Assembly (NCBI GenBank): GCA_015680685.1
Contig: MNCI01007684.1
Location: 837,039 to 901,038, forward strand
DNA: 64,000 nt
Reading direction: 5' to 3'
Source: Gnetum montanum
Taxonomy: Eukaryota; Streptophyta; Gnetopsida; Gnetales; Gnetaceae
The translations under genes were made by a program, and so were the position numbers. The notes under the pieces are model-generated. The model saw nothing but the letters and a program-made list of their open reading frames with translations. It was not told where the DNA came from and ran no database searches. Shown here one piece after another: positions 46,170 to 58,089 of this stretch. Numbering within the stretch: position 1 is the first letter of the stretch; each line of letters begins with the position of its first letter.

Positions 46170-47983
46170 TGTTTCTTATTTTTTTTACACCATCATTCAT
46201 ATTTTGACCATTTCTTTGTGTGATTACTTTATTTTGTTCATCACCCAATAAGTGTTCATGATGATGGTATGAGTAATACCATATTGATTGCTAATGTTTG
46301 GATTCTACCTTTGAAGTATGATGTTGATATTAAGGTATGGTTATTTTGATTAAATAGGCAATAATACCATATTGTTCATGCATCCATACAATCCTATGAT
46401 CTCCCTTGGGTTGGAACTATACAGTCTCTTTCTCTAATAAAACTACTTATGAATTGATGGCTTTGTATTTCTCCAACTAAGGAAAGACTCAAAGGATGAA
46501 AAGGGTGTGACTTCAAGGGGATTCGATACATTTGTGCCAAGTATTCTCTTTAGTTATTAGATGCTTTTTCCTTGGGTTTTTTGCCATTCTGACCATTCAT
46601 CAAATCTCCAGAGTTGAGTGCATAAAATTAGGTCTTTGCATGGTGTGGTTCTCTTGCAAAAAAGAAAAAGAAAAAAGTGAGAATTCAAAGCACACCCCTT
46701 AGACACAATAATGGATTTGGGCTACACACACTGGTTATGGCACTAGAAAGACATGTTACCCATTCCTAAAGTTTCCCTCTAACTAAGGCCCTTTCTCACT
46801 TTCTGATTCTCCATCTCACTCTCCTCGGAATGGTGGTGACTTTTTGTAGAGGCATTCTTGTTGCTTTAAGTGGATAGGTTGGTCAAATGTGTTGATGTGA
46901 GGTCACTGAATGTGGTTTGTTGAGCTAGGATTTGGAATGAGTTCTATCAATCACATTAACCATAGAACATACACAAGGGACTTTACACAACCTTGTTTTT
47001 GGATTTCCATTCCATTCTCTCCTCTCCAACTTTCTTTTCCATTTTTCACCTCATTGCTGATTTTATCATTAGTCTGTATCTTGGTTGATGCATTGTTTTG
47101 CCTTGGTAATTTCTTATAGGTAATTCTTTAACTCTTGCTTCCAACTGACATTCCTAGAGCCTACAAACTCTTTGGTTTGTGGGTCTGTCAAGGCATCAAA
47201 GGCATGAGCCTGCTTTGGGAAGGACCCATTGGCATTCCTTTTTGGTGCATTTTTTAACTTCTTTTCCTTAAAAATTTTCGACAATCAACAATTTTTTGTT
47301 TCATGCCCATCTCTAACATCCGTTTTATTGGCTTTGCCATTGTTATCTTTTCTCCATCTTATTTATTCCTTATCTTTTTCCATCCTATCAGTACTAGAGG
47401 TTTGCTCTTAGTCATAGGGGTCCTAGCACAATTTTTTCAATTTTTCCTAACCCCTACACCTTTGGTAGTCATTAGCATTAAATCTCTAGAATCAGTATTT
47501 GCCATAACCACAACTCAACTAATGCACTTTACATCAAGGCAAGGTATCAACTGCATTGTGATTTATATACCCTTGCTCATTGGTGACTGTGTAGTGTGTG
47601 TAGATGGTGATCCTACAACAATGAACTGGGCCTGGAGAAAACACTCAGGATGGACTGGAACTGGAGCATTTACAAAAGGAGCAAGATTGGTGATGTGGCT
47701 ATGGATAAAAAATGGAAGGTTCAATCTTGGGATTGGTAGTAACACGTCTTATTATTTTCTCTCTCTCCTTCTCTTCCAGCTACTGAATAAGGCTAGATGT
47801 CATTATGTATAGTGTTCACTTTTGTGGTCATGAACACTAATGCTATCATGTATTGTATTGTTGATTCATTCACCAGGCACGTTGAGTCTATCACCTCATT
47901 CCACTATCAATGGTCATTCAATCAATTATCCCATACCTTCTCGATATTTTGTAAGGAACTCAAGGATGAATTTTAATTTAGTC
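46170..47983 (+). other. Element B post-integrase region
   Basis: About 1.8 kb before the 3' LTR. The first 700 bp resemble the post-integrase regions of C and D and the noncoding region of A1. At about 47,120-47,530 the minus strand holds hydrophilic, partly open frames (KIFKEKKLKNAPKRNANGS, QAHAFDALTDPQTKEFVGS) that look more coding-like than the hydrophobic plus-strand frames. They may be a captured gene fragment. No family was recognised. Confidence 0.5.
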
Positions 47984-47992
47984 ATGGGGGTA
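47984..47992 (+). promoter_or_regulatory. Element B polypurine tract
   Basis: ATGGGGGTA directly precedes the 3' LTR, the expected plus-strand priming site; it is short and interrupted. Confidence 0.6.
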
Positions 47993-48785
47993 TGATGAAC
48001 CACGATATCGGATCAACCATGCGATGTCGGATACCCGATATCATGGCTTGTCTCCTTGCCTATAAATAAGAGGTAGTGCCCTTGGTTTCCACATTAGAAA
48101 GTTAGTCCCTTAGCCAAACTCTTGCCATTTCTTCTCCCCAGAGTTAGAATTATTTTTGTATGCCTGCAGTAGGAGTCATAGAGTGAACAGATCTTTATTC
48201 GAGCATTTTGTACCTGAGCACACTTTGTCTACTGCAATAAAGACAAAATTTATGATAAACCTTGCAACATACAGAATAGATTAATTAGCATTAATTATTA
48301 TTTAATTCTTTTCTAGTTAATTAATGATCTCTTTCACCCTACAACTCTGTTAGTTAAATACACTCAGTACGATGGCTTCAAGCATGCGTGTAGTGCTTGG
48401 TAACCCAGTGACGATTAGCGTTTAGTAGTTCCAGTAGCGTTGCACTGGTTCAGGATGTGTACGACAAGTGGGAATGGATACTGGTGTTAGGAGTAACTAT
48501 AACTTAGTTAATGAATAGTTAAATTAGATTAGTTACTTAGTTATCTCTCTCCCCCTCCTTACTAGCATAGGATATAAAATACATAAAAGCCATAAAAATC
48601 ATGTGCCTCAAGCTTACTTAACCATACAACCATGACATACAAGTAAGTTTGGGAAGACAATGATTAACCAACCCATTATTATTTCACAAAGGCACATAGG
48701 CACTTAGTCCTTGGAATTCAACCGGATCGTGCGTGAAACACTCGTATTCGTATGGTTGAGCGTAGGGGTACCTCGCCACTCATCA
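47993..48785 (+). repeat. Element B 3' LTR
   Basis: 793 bp, TGATGAACCACGATATCGG...CTCATCA. GATATC palindromes are present in U3 before the TATAAATAAG box at 48,061. Confidence 0.95.
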
Positions 48786-50283
48786 ATGGCTTTACTAGTA
48801 TGTCTGTCCCCAATAATTAATTCTTGTTTGACCCTATCCTATGGAAATCATAGAATTACTAGCAATAAGCCTAGTTTGAAGAGGTTCATAGATGAAACAC
48901 CTTGAAATGATAATGGGAGCAAGTGATTCAATTAGAAAAAATTCTGAAGTAGGAATAGGTCCTCTGCCATCAATAGTTTGGATGGTAAAACATAAAACTG
49001 TGAGGTTCTTCCTAAGAAGGACTTGAACCTACCACTAAAATCGATTAACAATCGACCACTCTACCATTGACCTATTTGGAAACAAGGATTTGATCTACAT
49101 CCTATATGCTCAAATTCTTTTACACATGTTATTTTAACCATAAAATCTCATTAAGGACTACATAGCCTTCATTCATTGCATAATATGTGTTGCAAAAGGG
49201 TATTTAGGTGATTAGGGCTAATGCTTTTAGTATAGGCACCTTCCCTCTACTACAAATAAAGGGTTTAAGGTTAGATGCATGCAATGGAGTCTCGTAGGGA
49301 CATATTCTAGTTAGCTTGTGTAGCTAATTTGGCTACTTATGTATTTGGTTAGTTCATGATTCTTGCATTTATTTTTGATACTAATTTATTGCTAACAAGT
49401 TTATCCTTGGCATAGTATTTACACTTCTAACCATCTATACTAACTTGTGTTATGTGGCCTTTATGATGTGTTCACAAATTCCTAAAGTTACTAAGGTATA
49501 GTCTATCTTTGAGTCTATTCTTGTTTCATGGGAATTCAAGTAGTATCATACAATGTCTAGAAGGGCAATGGTATAACATTTAGTAGCAAATCCTTGGTTT
49601 AGCAAAAGACTAAAAAGGTTGTATTAAAGTGATGGTAGTACTAAAGTGTTTTAAGTGGTAGAAGTGATGCAAAGCTTAACTCTTTTAAGTCACATCTACC
49701 AAGAGACAAGAATGGAACAACTCTAGAGGAGGAACAAGTGTCAGATGAGGTTGAAAAATCACAAGGAAATAAAGTAATGCAAGAACTTCATTAGTTGTAG
49801 GAGCATCTAGTTAAGGTGGATTGCACTCAACTTGTTGCATGACCAAAGGTCTCATAACCTTATAAAACCTCATCTGGCTTAAAAAGATGAAGTTATATTT
49901 TCTCAAGAAAGCTCGGATAATGCTCCAAGAGGCTTGTAGTTGCCTAATAAACTCTCCATATTCAACCTAGATATACCACACATTAGCCAAAACAGACTCA
50001 TAATACTCCCTTATACATTAATTTATAGGTTTGAACTTCAAACCCTATAACATTTGTGATTCAAAATATTTTTTTAAAAAGTTTATGATAACCTACTAAA
50101 ATTTGTGGTAACTTGTTGTGGGTCATAGCCCCTTGTAACCAAATCCTTTTTGTGACCCAATGCAAGTTGCACTAACAGTGTGGTTGCTTCAACCAAAAAA
50201 CACAAGAGTAGCTCTTTAACAATGTCAACAACTATGCGTTCCAACCTCTCACATCCTCCTAAGAGCTTCCTTTAATTGCAACT
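48786..50283. other. Intergenic stretch between B and A2
   Basis: Apart from the tRNA-like relic at 49,008-49,080 no gene is seen. Sequence is AT-rich and looks single-copy within the window. Confidence 0.55.
49008..49080 (-). tRNA. tRNA-Asn(GUU)-like relic
   Basis: Read on the minus strand, a 73-nt segment has the order TCAATGGTAGAGTGGTCG, then anticodon arm GTCGA-TTGTTAA-TCGAT with anticodon GTT, then GTAGGTTCAAGTCC in the T arm. The arrangement is close to plastid trnN (TGGTAGAGCGGTCG and GTAGGTTCGAATCC there). The anticodon stem pairs, but the acceptor, D and T stems have mismatches. It is therefore a pseudogene, a plastid-derived nuclear fragment or a SINE head rather than a working tRNA. 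Confidence 0.55.
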
Positions 50284-51109
50284 TGATGAGTGGTGAGGTA
50301 CCCCTACACTCAACCATATGAATACAAGCGTTTCACACATGATTCAGTCGAACTCCATAGATGGGCTAGTTGTGGTATCAAGATAGTTATCGTTAGGTCA
50401 CAATTTGCTATCTTCCACCTGGACTAGTATTAACTTGTCATGTATGGTTTGGTCTAGAGTGAGGTGTATGATGTGTTCCTATGCTAATGCTACTCCTGGA
50501 TGTAATAGAAGGTAATATTAACTAAGCTAAGAGAGAAAGGGTGAGAGAGAATCTAAGCTAGCCTAAGTGCGATGAGTATCTGTTCCTTAATCATCTGTAC
50601 ACATCTTGGACTTTGTGCATGACTACCACTGGGATTACCAAGTGCATATCCTAGGTATGCTACTAGGTTACCAAGTAGTCACACCTAAATGCTCGTGATC
50701 AAGTCGTACTCATTCCGCATTTAACAGGAGTTTAGGTTGAAGAGATATTAGCTAAGAAAGAAGTAAATAACAATTAAGTAAATAATTAAACTAATTGAAT
50801 GTTGCAATGATGAAGTAATCACAATTTTTATTTTTGGTCATGTATGTGTCCAAGTAGATCACACTCGAATGAAGGTGTCATACAATTACAATCACCACAC
50901 TCTAGGCATACACTGGGAGAGAAGGGTTGAGAGAAGAACTACTTTAAACTTAACACTTAAACTAAGAACTAAAAAACTACCTATTGGAACTATCTACCTC
51001 TTATTTATAGATGAGTAGATAGGCTGTGATATCACAGCTAGGCTTATTTATAGATGAGTAGATATTGCATACACAATATCATCATAGCCAGAAAATTCAT
51101 GACTCATCA
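50284..51109 (-). repeat. A2 LTR, left (3' LTR of the element)
   Basis: 826 bp, TGATGAGTGGTGAGG...GACTCATCA. It includes a small duplication of the TTATTTATAGATGAGTAGATA block near the TATA position (about 51,000-51,065). Confidence 0.92.
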
Positions 51110-51273
51110 TACCCCCACGACTGAATGAAAACTCGTCCTCAAGTTAAAGTGAGAACAAGCTCTATTGATTACATAGTGGATAGGTATGGGATTATTGACT
51201 GACTAGAATGGATTCATGCCACAGTGTGGAGTCAGAAAAAAATTGAGACACAACACAAAATAAAATCCTATGA

Positions 51274-52080
51274 TTACAAAATTGGATGGAACTCATGTAG
51301 TTCATGGTGGTGGTGGCTCCTCCATGGGTGTCTTTCCCTTTTCTTGCACTCCAGGTCTTGGGATTTAATGACGTTGATGTATGGCCTAGAGTTTCTCCTC
51401 TTGTAAGGCCTTGAGTACCTTGGCGTGCGTGTAAGTTTGTGCTTGTGCCATAGAGGCATCCTAGTCAACCTTCTCTTTTTCTTCCGCCACCCTTTTATTC
51501 TCTGTCAATAGTTTATTAAGTTGCTTGGTTTTGAAAGTGTCCAGTTGGTTCTGAGCAACCTTTGGCCCTTTATTTGGAAGGTTTAATACTTCTAAAATGG
51601 CTTGAATAGAGAAATCAATAGTCACACCACAATTGTTAACCATGGTGCCTTCTTCTTTATTGTGCCAAAATTGGTACGTTTCCCCTAAGTACCAGACACT
51701 GCTTTCAGAGAGGATAGGCCATAACAGGGACCCTATGAGGTTATCTCTAATGGCCTCCAGAGAAAACTCTACAAATGATCCAAATTTTAAATCCACAATC
51801 ATTGTATTAAATGTGGACTTCTTGTGAATGGCCTGAACAAAATCCTAGGGCAATGTGAGATGTTGTCCCTGTCCAGCCGCAGAAGCCACTCCTCCTTTTG
51901 CCTACCTTGATTGTATAGTAGCAAGGTCCTCTTGGTGGATGCTAAATGATTGTTCCTCCTGCTCTGCATGTTGTCTGATAGGATCTTATCTTTCTCCTCT
52001 CCTAGGTCGTTTGATCACACCTTGAGCAGGACCTTCTTGTTGTCTGCATTTCGAGGCCATTTGCAATCACATGGGGCCAA
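51274..52080 (-). pseudogene. A2 ORF2, internally shortened
   Basis: It is homologous to A1 ORF2: an N-terminal part (52,080-51,805, ending RSPHLIQ-stop), then in another frame MIVDLKFGSFVEFSLEAIRD, WYLGETYQFWHNKEEGT and AILEVLNLPNKGPKVAQ. After GPKVAQ it jumps straight to QLDTFKTKQLNKLLTENKRV, which in A1 lies about 430 codons further on. A second jump leads to the shared end GKTPMEEPPPP. The globular head and a short piece of coiled coil remain. The frame change between the first two parts is at the same place as in A1. Confidence 0.7.
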
Positions 52081-54922
52081 TCGTTAGTAAGGTTGTTACC
52101 GAGGTTAGGTTATACCTTACTGCTTGCCTTAATAGATTTACTTTATTTCCATGTGATGTTAATTATTGGAAGAACATGTCCCCAAAATATTATAATGTTG
52201 AGTCCTCTTTGCTTAGGTGGTTTCCAAATTTAATTTTTTGGTATAGCTAAGGGGATGAAATTGTTTTTAACACATTTTATTCTTAATTTTACAACTAATT
52301 ACCCTTAAAGATGTTCTTCAAGCGATGATGAATTTCAAAACATTTATGTGCTATTCAGTGTGTGCCCCTCCCCCACAGCTAATCTGAACACTCCAGGTTC
52401 AAGTAGGTTCAGACGGAATGAAAATCAGAGTACCAGTGAGTGAGATATAGGTATAGAAGCAAGGGTCTCACAATCGTGAGTTGTAGAGAAAAATTTGAAA
52501 AGCTCCCCTACGTGAATAGTGGAAAATGATGGTAAGTGTTGTGGGGGTGGGGGTCATGTATAAATATTTTCATCAAAGTTAGGGCACTTAGAGAATGTAT
52601 CGAATTTGTAATATTTTTTTTGAAATTAAAGGATGTAAACTAAGGACATCTAGATGATTATTAAAGGGTTCCAGGGTAATTCAACTAGTTCTAAAGGCAC
52701 AAAAATTATGATGGTGTGGAATTTATCAATAAGGACCTCAAATGGTAGAGAAAAAGGCTATGTGATGGTTCATATGAACGTTGAATCGGAGGGATAGTAA
52801 TAAGGGAAAGAAAATCATTGGCAATATGCTAAGTGATGAGTGGCTAGGTACTCCTATGCCCAACTATATGAATACAAGCATTCACACATGATCCGGTTGA
52901 ACTTCGTGGACAAGCTAGTTGTGGTATCTAAATAGTTACATGTTGGTTGCAGTTCACTGTCTTCCCACCTGGACTGGTATTTGCTTTGTCACGTATGGTT
53001 TAGTCCAGAGTGAGGCGTATGATGTGATCCTAAATTAATGCTACTCCTAGAGATAATGAAGAATAATCTTGATTAAACTAATGAGTAATAGGAAATGAAG
53101 TCTAAGCTAACCTAATTGCGATGAGCATCCACTCCTTAATCATCCGTACACATCTTGGACCTTGTGCATGACTACTACTAGGGTTACCAAGCATAGATCC
53201 TAGGTACGCTTCTAGGTTACCAAGTAGTCACACTTGAATGCTTGTGATTAAGTTGTACTCATTCCGCATTTAACAATAGGAATAGTAAATAATGATAAAT
53301 AAATATTAACTAAGAGAACAATAAATAACAATAATGATTAATAATTAAATTAAATAATTAAACTAAGTGAATGCTGCAATGATGAAGTAATCTCAATCTT
53401 TATTGCCGATCATGTGTGTGTCCAAGTATGTCACACTCGAATAAAGGTTCTGTACAATTACAAACATCACACTATGGGCATGCACTGGGAAAATATTCTA
53501 ACTCCTATGGAAACAAACTGAAAGAGTCTAGCTGCAAATGACAAAAGGATGGATAAATGAGGTGGAAAGCCCTCTTATTTATAGGTCGGGATAGGTGGCT
53601 GTGTAAACGGGGCCACATTGACGCAAGAAGGCTACATCAACGGGCCCACGTTAACACGCCAACTACGTCGATTGGCGCATGTCGATGCGGCCATGTATAC
53701 ATGACCCATGCGATATCGCATACGCAATATTGCAACCCATGAGATATCGTGGGTGTGTTATCATGGGTGCATTAACGTAGTCATCAACAAACTCATGACT
53801 CATCACTAAGGGTAATAAATGGTGTGTGGAAGATGGGTCATGAGTGCAAATTACAAAAATTACGCAAGTGGGTCCTCCCCAAAGCAGGTTCCAACCTTTA
53901 ATGCCCTTGCGTAACTACACTTAAAAGTGTTCATGGGCACTCGAAGGGTTAAATGTAATCCACACTAATTCCACAAAACACACACATGTAAATATCACTA
54001 GAATGAGGTAATAATTCTATGCTATACAAGACACGAGCTACAATTACATGAACAGTGAGATGAGATGAACTATAGAAGGGATTATAGAGATTGGGACATG
54101 AGGTAACTGACCCAGGGCACAGTGAATCCTATGTGTAATGCATGATTAAGGTGTCATTAACCCATCATTCCAAGATCAAGACTAAGTCAATTCCTCTGAT
54201 TAGTGACACCACATTGTTTTATCGCATGATGAGTGATCATGAGAGTACCAGAGCAACAAGGTGTATGTTCACTTGCCATTTGGTTTAAGGGAGGAGTGAT
54301 TTTTGCTTTGTGGCACTTCCTTTTTCTGGTTTTCTTTTTTTTTTTTTTTTGGACCATAGACGCTGCCAACCTTCAGGCATGGATGCATGTCTTTCTAGTG
54401 GGACCCCCTAGAATAGCATTGGATTTTTGAGTGTCTTTTTGATTACTCTTACTCCCATTTTTTATTAGATCTACAAGGATCTTAGTACAACTATGTTGCA
54501 TGACAACTTCCACAGACATTACCAAAGAGAATCCTCAAGTCCCCTTGATTTCACACCCTAATCATTCCCTCTTGGTCCATACTTCTTCATTCTGGGTACA
54601 ATGAACAAAAAATTAATTTTAAGTTTTAAGAATGTCAAGAATATCACTGTACCCTCGAATAGAACCTCTTATTTGTAGAATGGATGAGTGGATGTAATGG
54701 GCTCACTGTCCACATAATTGATCACTTGAGACTTGATAACATAGAACACACCTCAACCAACAAGCCACATGAGTGTTTTATTCGTAGACAAGATTACTTA
54801 TAAAAACGTAAAAAGACAAAAATACAAAAAGATAAAACAAGAAATTGCAAAAATGAAAAACTGAAAAACAAAAAATTGTAAAGTTAAAGAAAATAAAAAA
54901 TATTTATTAATATTTCTTGCTA
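52081..54922 (-). other. A2 noncoding region between gag and ORF2
   Basis: It is conserved with A1, including the TTTGTGGCACTT(T/C) block and the CTAGAAAGACATGC-type segment, but it lacks the GATATC cluster seen in A1. It carries the nested solo LTR. Confidence 0.7.
52834..53805 (-). mobile_element. Solo LTR nested in A2
   Basis: 972 bp, TGATGAGTGGCTAGGTACTC...GACTCATCA, with an exact 5-bp target duplication CTAAG (52,829-52,833 and 53,806-53,810). It is longer than the other LTRs because U3 has a roughly 150-bp GC-richer segment (about 53,590-53,740) with repeated GGCCACATTGACGC/GGCCCACGTTAACACG-like words. Confidence 0.93.
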
Positions 54923-56908
54923 TTAGAATGGGGGGTATCCCCCATAACTAAACGTTTGAGCATGGTAATGATTAAGAGTTGAAAGATGAGAATCCTTGCA
55001 TGTTGGAAATATTGGAACTTGGTCATACTTACCCCATTGGGGTTCACACACCTGATTATAGTAAGCATAGTGGGGAAATTTGTAAGATGTGGTTCTTGGG
55101 TAAAGAGTTGACCCACTATGATGTTTGTGATCATAAGATGGTATGCAAGGATCGGGATGTTGCCCTCCATGGCCATATTCATTGGGCCATATGGTTGTTG
55201 AAGTGTTAATTGGTGGCCTTGATGAAGTAACATGAGGTGTTGGGTTCAAAGATAAGGGTGCACAACAGGGTTGGACTTGTGCGGAGTTGGAGGATGCAAT
55301 GGCCTTGGAATTGTGTTGTCCCTTCCTAGGGTCATTTCTAAAGAAGGGATGCCTTCGATGTTGTTGAGGTCTCTCACTGTTGTTGGAAATAGTAGCACAA
55401 GTAACATTCGGAGGTTGTTGCTATGGTGTAGGCACCTTAGGAACAATTGGTTGTGATGTAGAAGGAGGGAGAGGATGAGAATGTTGAAAATTAGAAGAAG
55501 TGTGTGGTACACAAGGTGGTGGTTGTGTTGAGGACATGAGCTCATAGTATTGAGGAGAATGGTAATGCAATGAGATAGAGCATGTTGACCTAGTTGGGGA
55601 AGCAGGATGTTGGACTAGATAAGCATTTGGATTTGGATGATATGAAAGGTGTCTCCAGTTTAGGGGTGGCTTCCCCCATGACTAGGATTGTTGCCACTAT
55701 GATCGAACATAGTATCTCTGTACAAACTTTGGATGTAACGTGCTTCCCCAATGCTCATATAAATGTAACAATATTGGGCATTGGCCCTTGGGGTGATTGT
55801 ATAGGCAAATGTTAAATTCATATGTATGATTGGTAGTTGAGCTCTTATTTTCCTCATTCCTTCCTTCTGAATGTCTAATGATATTTTGTCTTGCTTCTTG
55901 GGTTGTCAAAACTCTATCTCTAATAATATCAATATATTCTCCACACTTTTTATGTGTCCATTCCAACATCATATTGATCTTTGCCTTGACTTCCTTTAAT
56001 GATTGTGGTACTAGCAAAGATGGGGTTTCCTCCTTGAGATTGGTTGATTTCTCCTTTTTGTGATTATGGACCTTTGTTAAGTTGAGATTTTGGTCCTATT
56101 GATGTTTTTCAACACTCTCCCATCTAGCCATTTCTCCTTCTTCTTTTGCTACCCACTTAATAAGCTCTTGGACTTGATGGGTTTGTAGTTTGTATAGTTG
56201 ACCTTGGGCATACATCCCTAGGGTTTCTCTTGTTGCATCATGAGGCCCATCAATGATATGGTACATTTGCCTTTCTTCAGAGAACTCATGGCCTGGATAG
56301 TTGTTTAACAGTGCATAATATCTTTCTAAGGCCATGTCCAAGGGTTCATGTTGTGCTTGTTTCCACTCTTGGATTTTTTTCCTCAAGGCTAACAATCTTG
56401 CGTAGGTTTGATATCTTTCATTAAATAGTTCTACCATTGTTGGCCAATGTCATATTAAATTTGGTCTTAACGATCTATACCATACTTTTGCTTGGCCAAC
56501 GAGTGTCATAGGAAAGAGCTTGAGGTTTTTCCAACCATTATCAATGTTGTTCCATGTATAGGCATCATAGAAGGCTTGTAAATGTTGATTTGGATCTAAG
56601 TCATAGCCTCCAGAGAAATTAGGGAAGTTGTTTAAATCAAGCCTAGGTAGACGACTCTCTTTATGATGCCTATGGGAGATTCGAATAGCCTCTTGTATTT
56701 GCGTTAGGCTTATAGTGACCAATAGGGGTTCATCATCATCAGGTAAGTTATGATTTCGTGTGTTGGGATGATGTTGCCTTTGTCTATGCTTAGAAGAAAC
56801 CCCCACTTTAGATTGCGTACTCCAATATTCATTGTCAGATAATTTGTTGGTTCTCCAATGAATTACCTCACTAGATGTGGCATTATCATAGTCTTGTAGG
56901 AGAGGCAT
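54923..56908 (-). pseudogene. A2 gag polyprotein, near full length
   Basis: It starts MPLLQDYDNATSSEVIHW and has the block DDDEPLLVTISLTQIQEAIRI. The gag domain follows (LDLNNFPNFSGGYDLDPNQH, WKNLKLFPMTLVGQAKVWY, MVELFNERYQTYARLLALRK, MALERYYALLNNYPGHEF). The zinc knuckle reads CNICLYNHPKGQC (55,780 region). A Pro/Ser/Gln/Tyr-rich tail ends FSYGGYPPF-TAA, identical to A1. Three or four stops or frameshifts interrupt roughly 660 codons. It retains the segment that is missing from A1 at the N. Confidence 0.88.
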
Positions 56909-57050
56909 GATTGTGAAACTATGTGTGAATTCGTATGTGACTATTTCTAATTATTTCTTCTTAAAAGATATATCATTAATTTATATACAATGACCTTGTA
57001 TGATATAACTAATCTAGATAACTAGCACTATCCCTTGGGAATGGTGCCAA

Positions 57051-57911
57051 TGATGAGTGGCGAGGTACCCCTACACTCAACCATACGAATACAAGTGTTT
57101 CACGCACGATCTGGTCGAACTCCACAGATGGGCTAGTTGTGGTATCAAGATAGTTATCCTTAGGTCATAGTTCACTGTCTTCCCACCTAGACTAGCATTA
57201 ACTTGTCACATATGGTTTAGTCCAGAGTGAGGTGTATGATGTGTTCTTATGCTAATGCTACTCTTGGGTGTAATGGAAGGTAATATTAACTAAGCTAAGA
57301 GAGAAAGGGTGAGAGAGAATCTAAGTTAGCCTAAGTGTGATGAGTATCTGTTTCTTAATCATCTGTATACATCTTGGACTTCATGCATGACTACCATTGG
57401 GATTACCAAGCGCATATCCTAGGTACGCTACTGGGTTACCAAGTAGTCACACTTAAATGCTCGTGATCAAGTCATACTCATTCCACGTTTAACAGGAGTT
57501 TAGGGTGGAGATATTAGCTAAGAAAGAAATAAATAAAAATTAAGTAAATAATTAAACTAAGTGAATGCTGTAATGATGAATTAATATCGATCTTTATTTT
57601 TGGTCATGTGGATGTCCAAGTATGTCACACTCGAATAAAGGTGTCATACAATTACAATCATCACACTACGGGCATACACTGGGAGAGAAGGGTTGAGAGA
57701 AGAACTAATTAAAAATTAACACTTAAACTAAGAACCAAAAACTACCTATCAGAACTTTCTACCTCTTATTTATAGATGAGTAGATAGGCTGCGATATCAT
57801 GTATGTGATATCGTGGATGCGATATCGTAGCTATTGCGATATCACGAATGTGATATCACAATAGCAATATCAGAACAACGATATCACAACCAAAAAATTC
57901 ATGACTCATCA
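57051..57911 (-). repeat. A2 LTR, right (5' LTR of the element)
   Basis: 861 bp. U3 holds six GATATC palindromes within 93 bp (57,793, 57,807, 57,821, 57,838, 57,852, 57,880). The primer site just inside (about 57,032-57,049) is decayed. Confidence 0.92.
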
Positions 57912-58089
57912 CAACCCCTACTCATAATTGAATTCTTTTATAAAAATATGTAAATGGTCAATTGCGAGCCTCACCTAGCTCACATCCCTCACTGCAATTA
58001 GTTGTAATTTGCACCTAGCTAAAATTGTCAATTCAAAACTACAAAACATAATAATTTAATTTGAAAACTTACCTAACATTATATTCACC

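Larger units (their letters stand above)
38892..48785 (+). mobile_element. Element B: full-length Ty3/Gypsy (Athila/Tat-like) retrotransposon, inactive
   Basis: LTRs lie at 38,892-39,697 and 47,993-48,785 and are flanked by an exact 5-bp target duplication, ATGGC (38,887-38,891 and 48,786-48,790). The interior has gag, protease, reverse transcriptase, RNase H and integrase in Ty3/Gypsy order, then about 2 kb of 3' sequence. The LTRs are in the opposite orientation to those of A1 and A2 but belong to the same family. All domains carry stops. Most are explained by C-to-T changes on one strand or the other, as expected for methylated, silenced plant DNA. Confidence 0.95.
50284..57911 (-). mobile_element. 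Element A2: second gag + ORF2 element without pol
   Basis: LTRs lie at 50,284-51,109 and 57,051-57,911. The flanks CAACT (50,279-50,283) and CAACC (57,912-57,916) match at four of five bases. On the minus strand the order is the same as in A1: LTR, gag (56,908-54,923), noncoding region, shortened ORF2 (about 52,080-51,300), G-rich tract (TCGTGGGGGTA), LTR. A 972-bp solo LTR is nested in the noncoding region. No pol is present. The two copies sit at different sites with different target duplications, so they are separate insertions. Confidence 0.9.

Noticed and set aside
46019-46207. Plus-strand frame of repeated FVLHIFVLHV, and minus-strand KTKMCKTKTC
   Set aside because: Both are translations of the 15-bp minisatellite.
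47303-47812. Plus-strand 169-codon hydrophobic frame in element B, a possible env
   Set aside because: There is no signal peptide plus transmembrane pattern of an envelope protein and no homolog in C, D, A1 or A2. The opposite strand looks more coding-like.
53557-53742. 61-codon frame in the nested solo LTR
   Set aside because: It lies wholly inside the U3 repeat segment and is not conserved in other LTRs.
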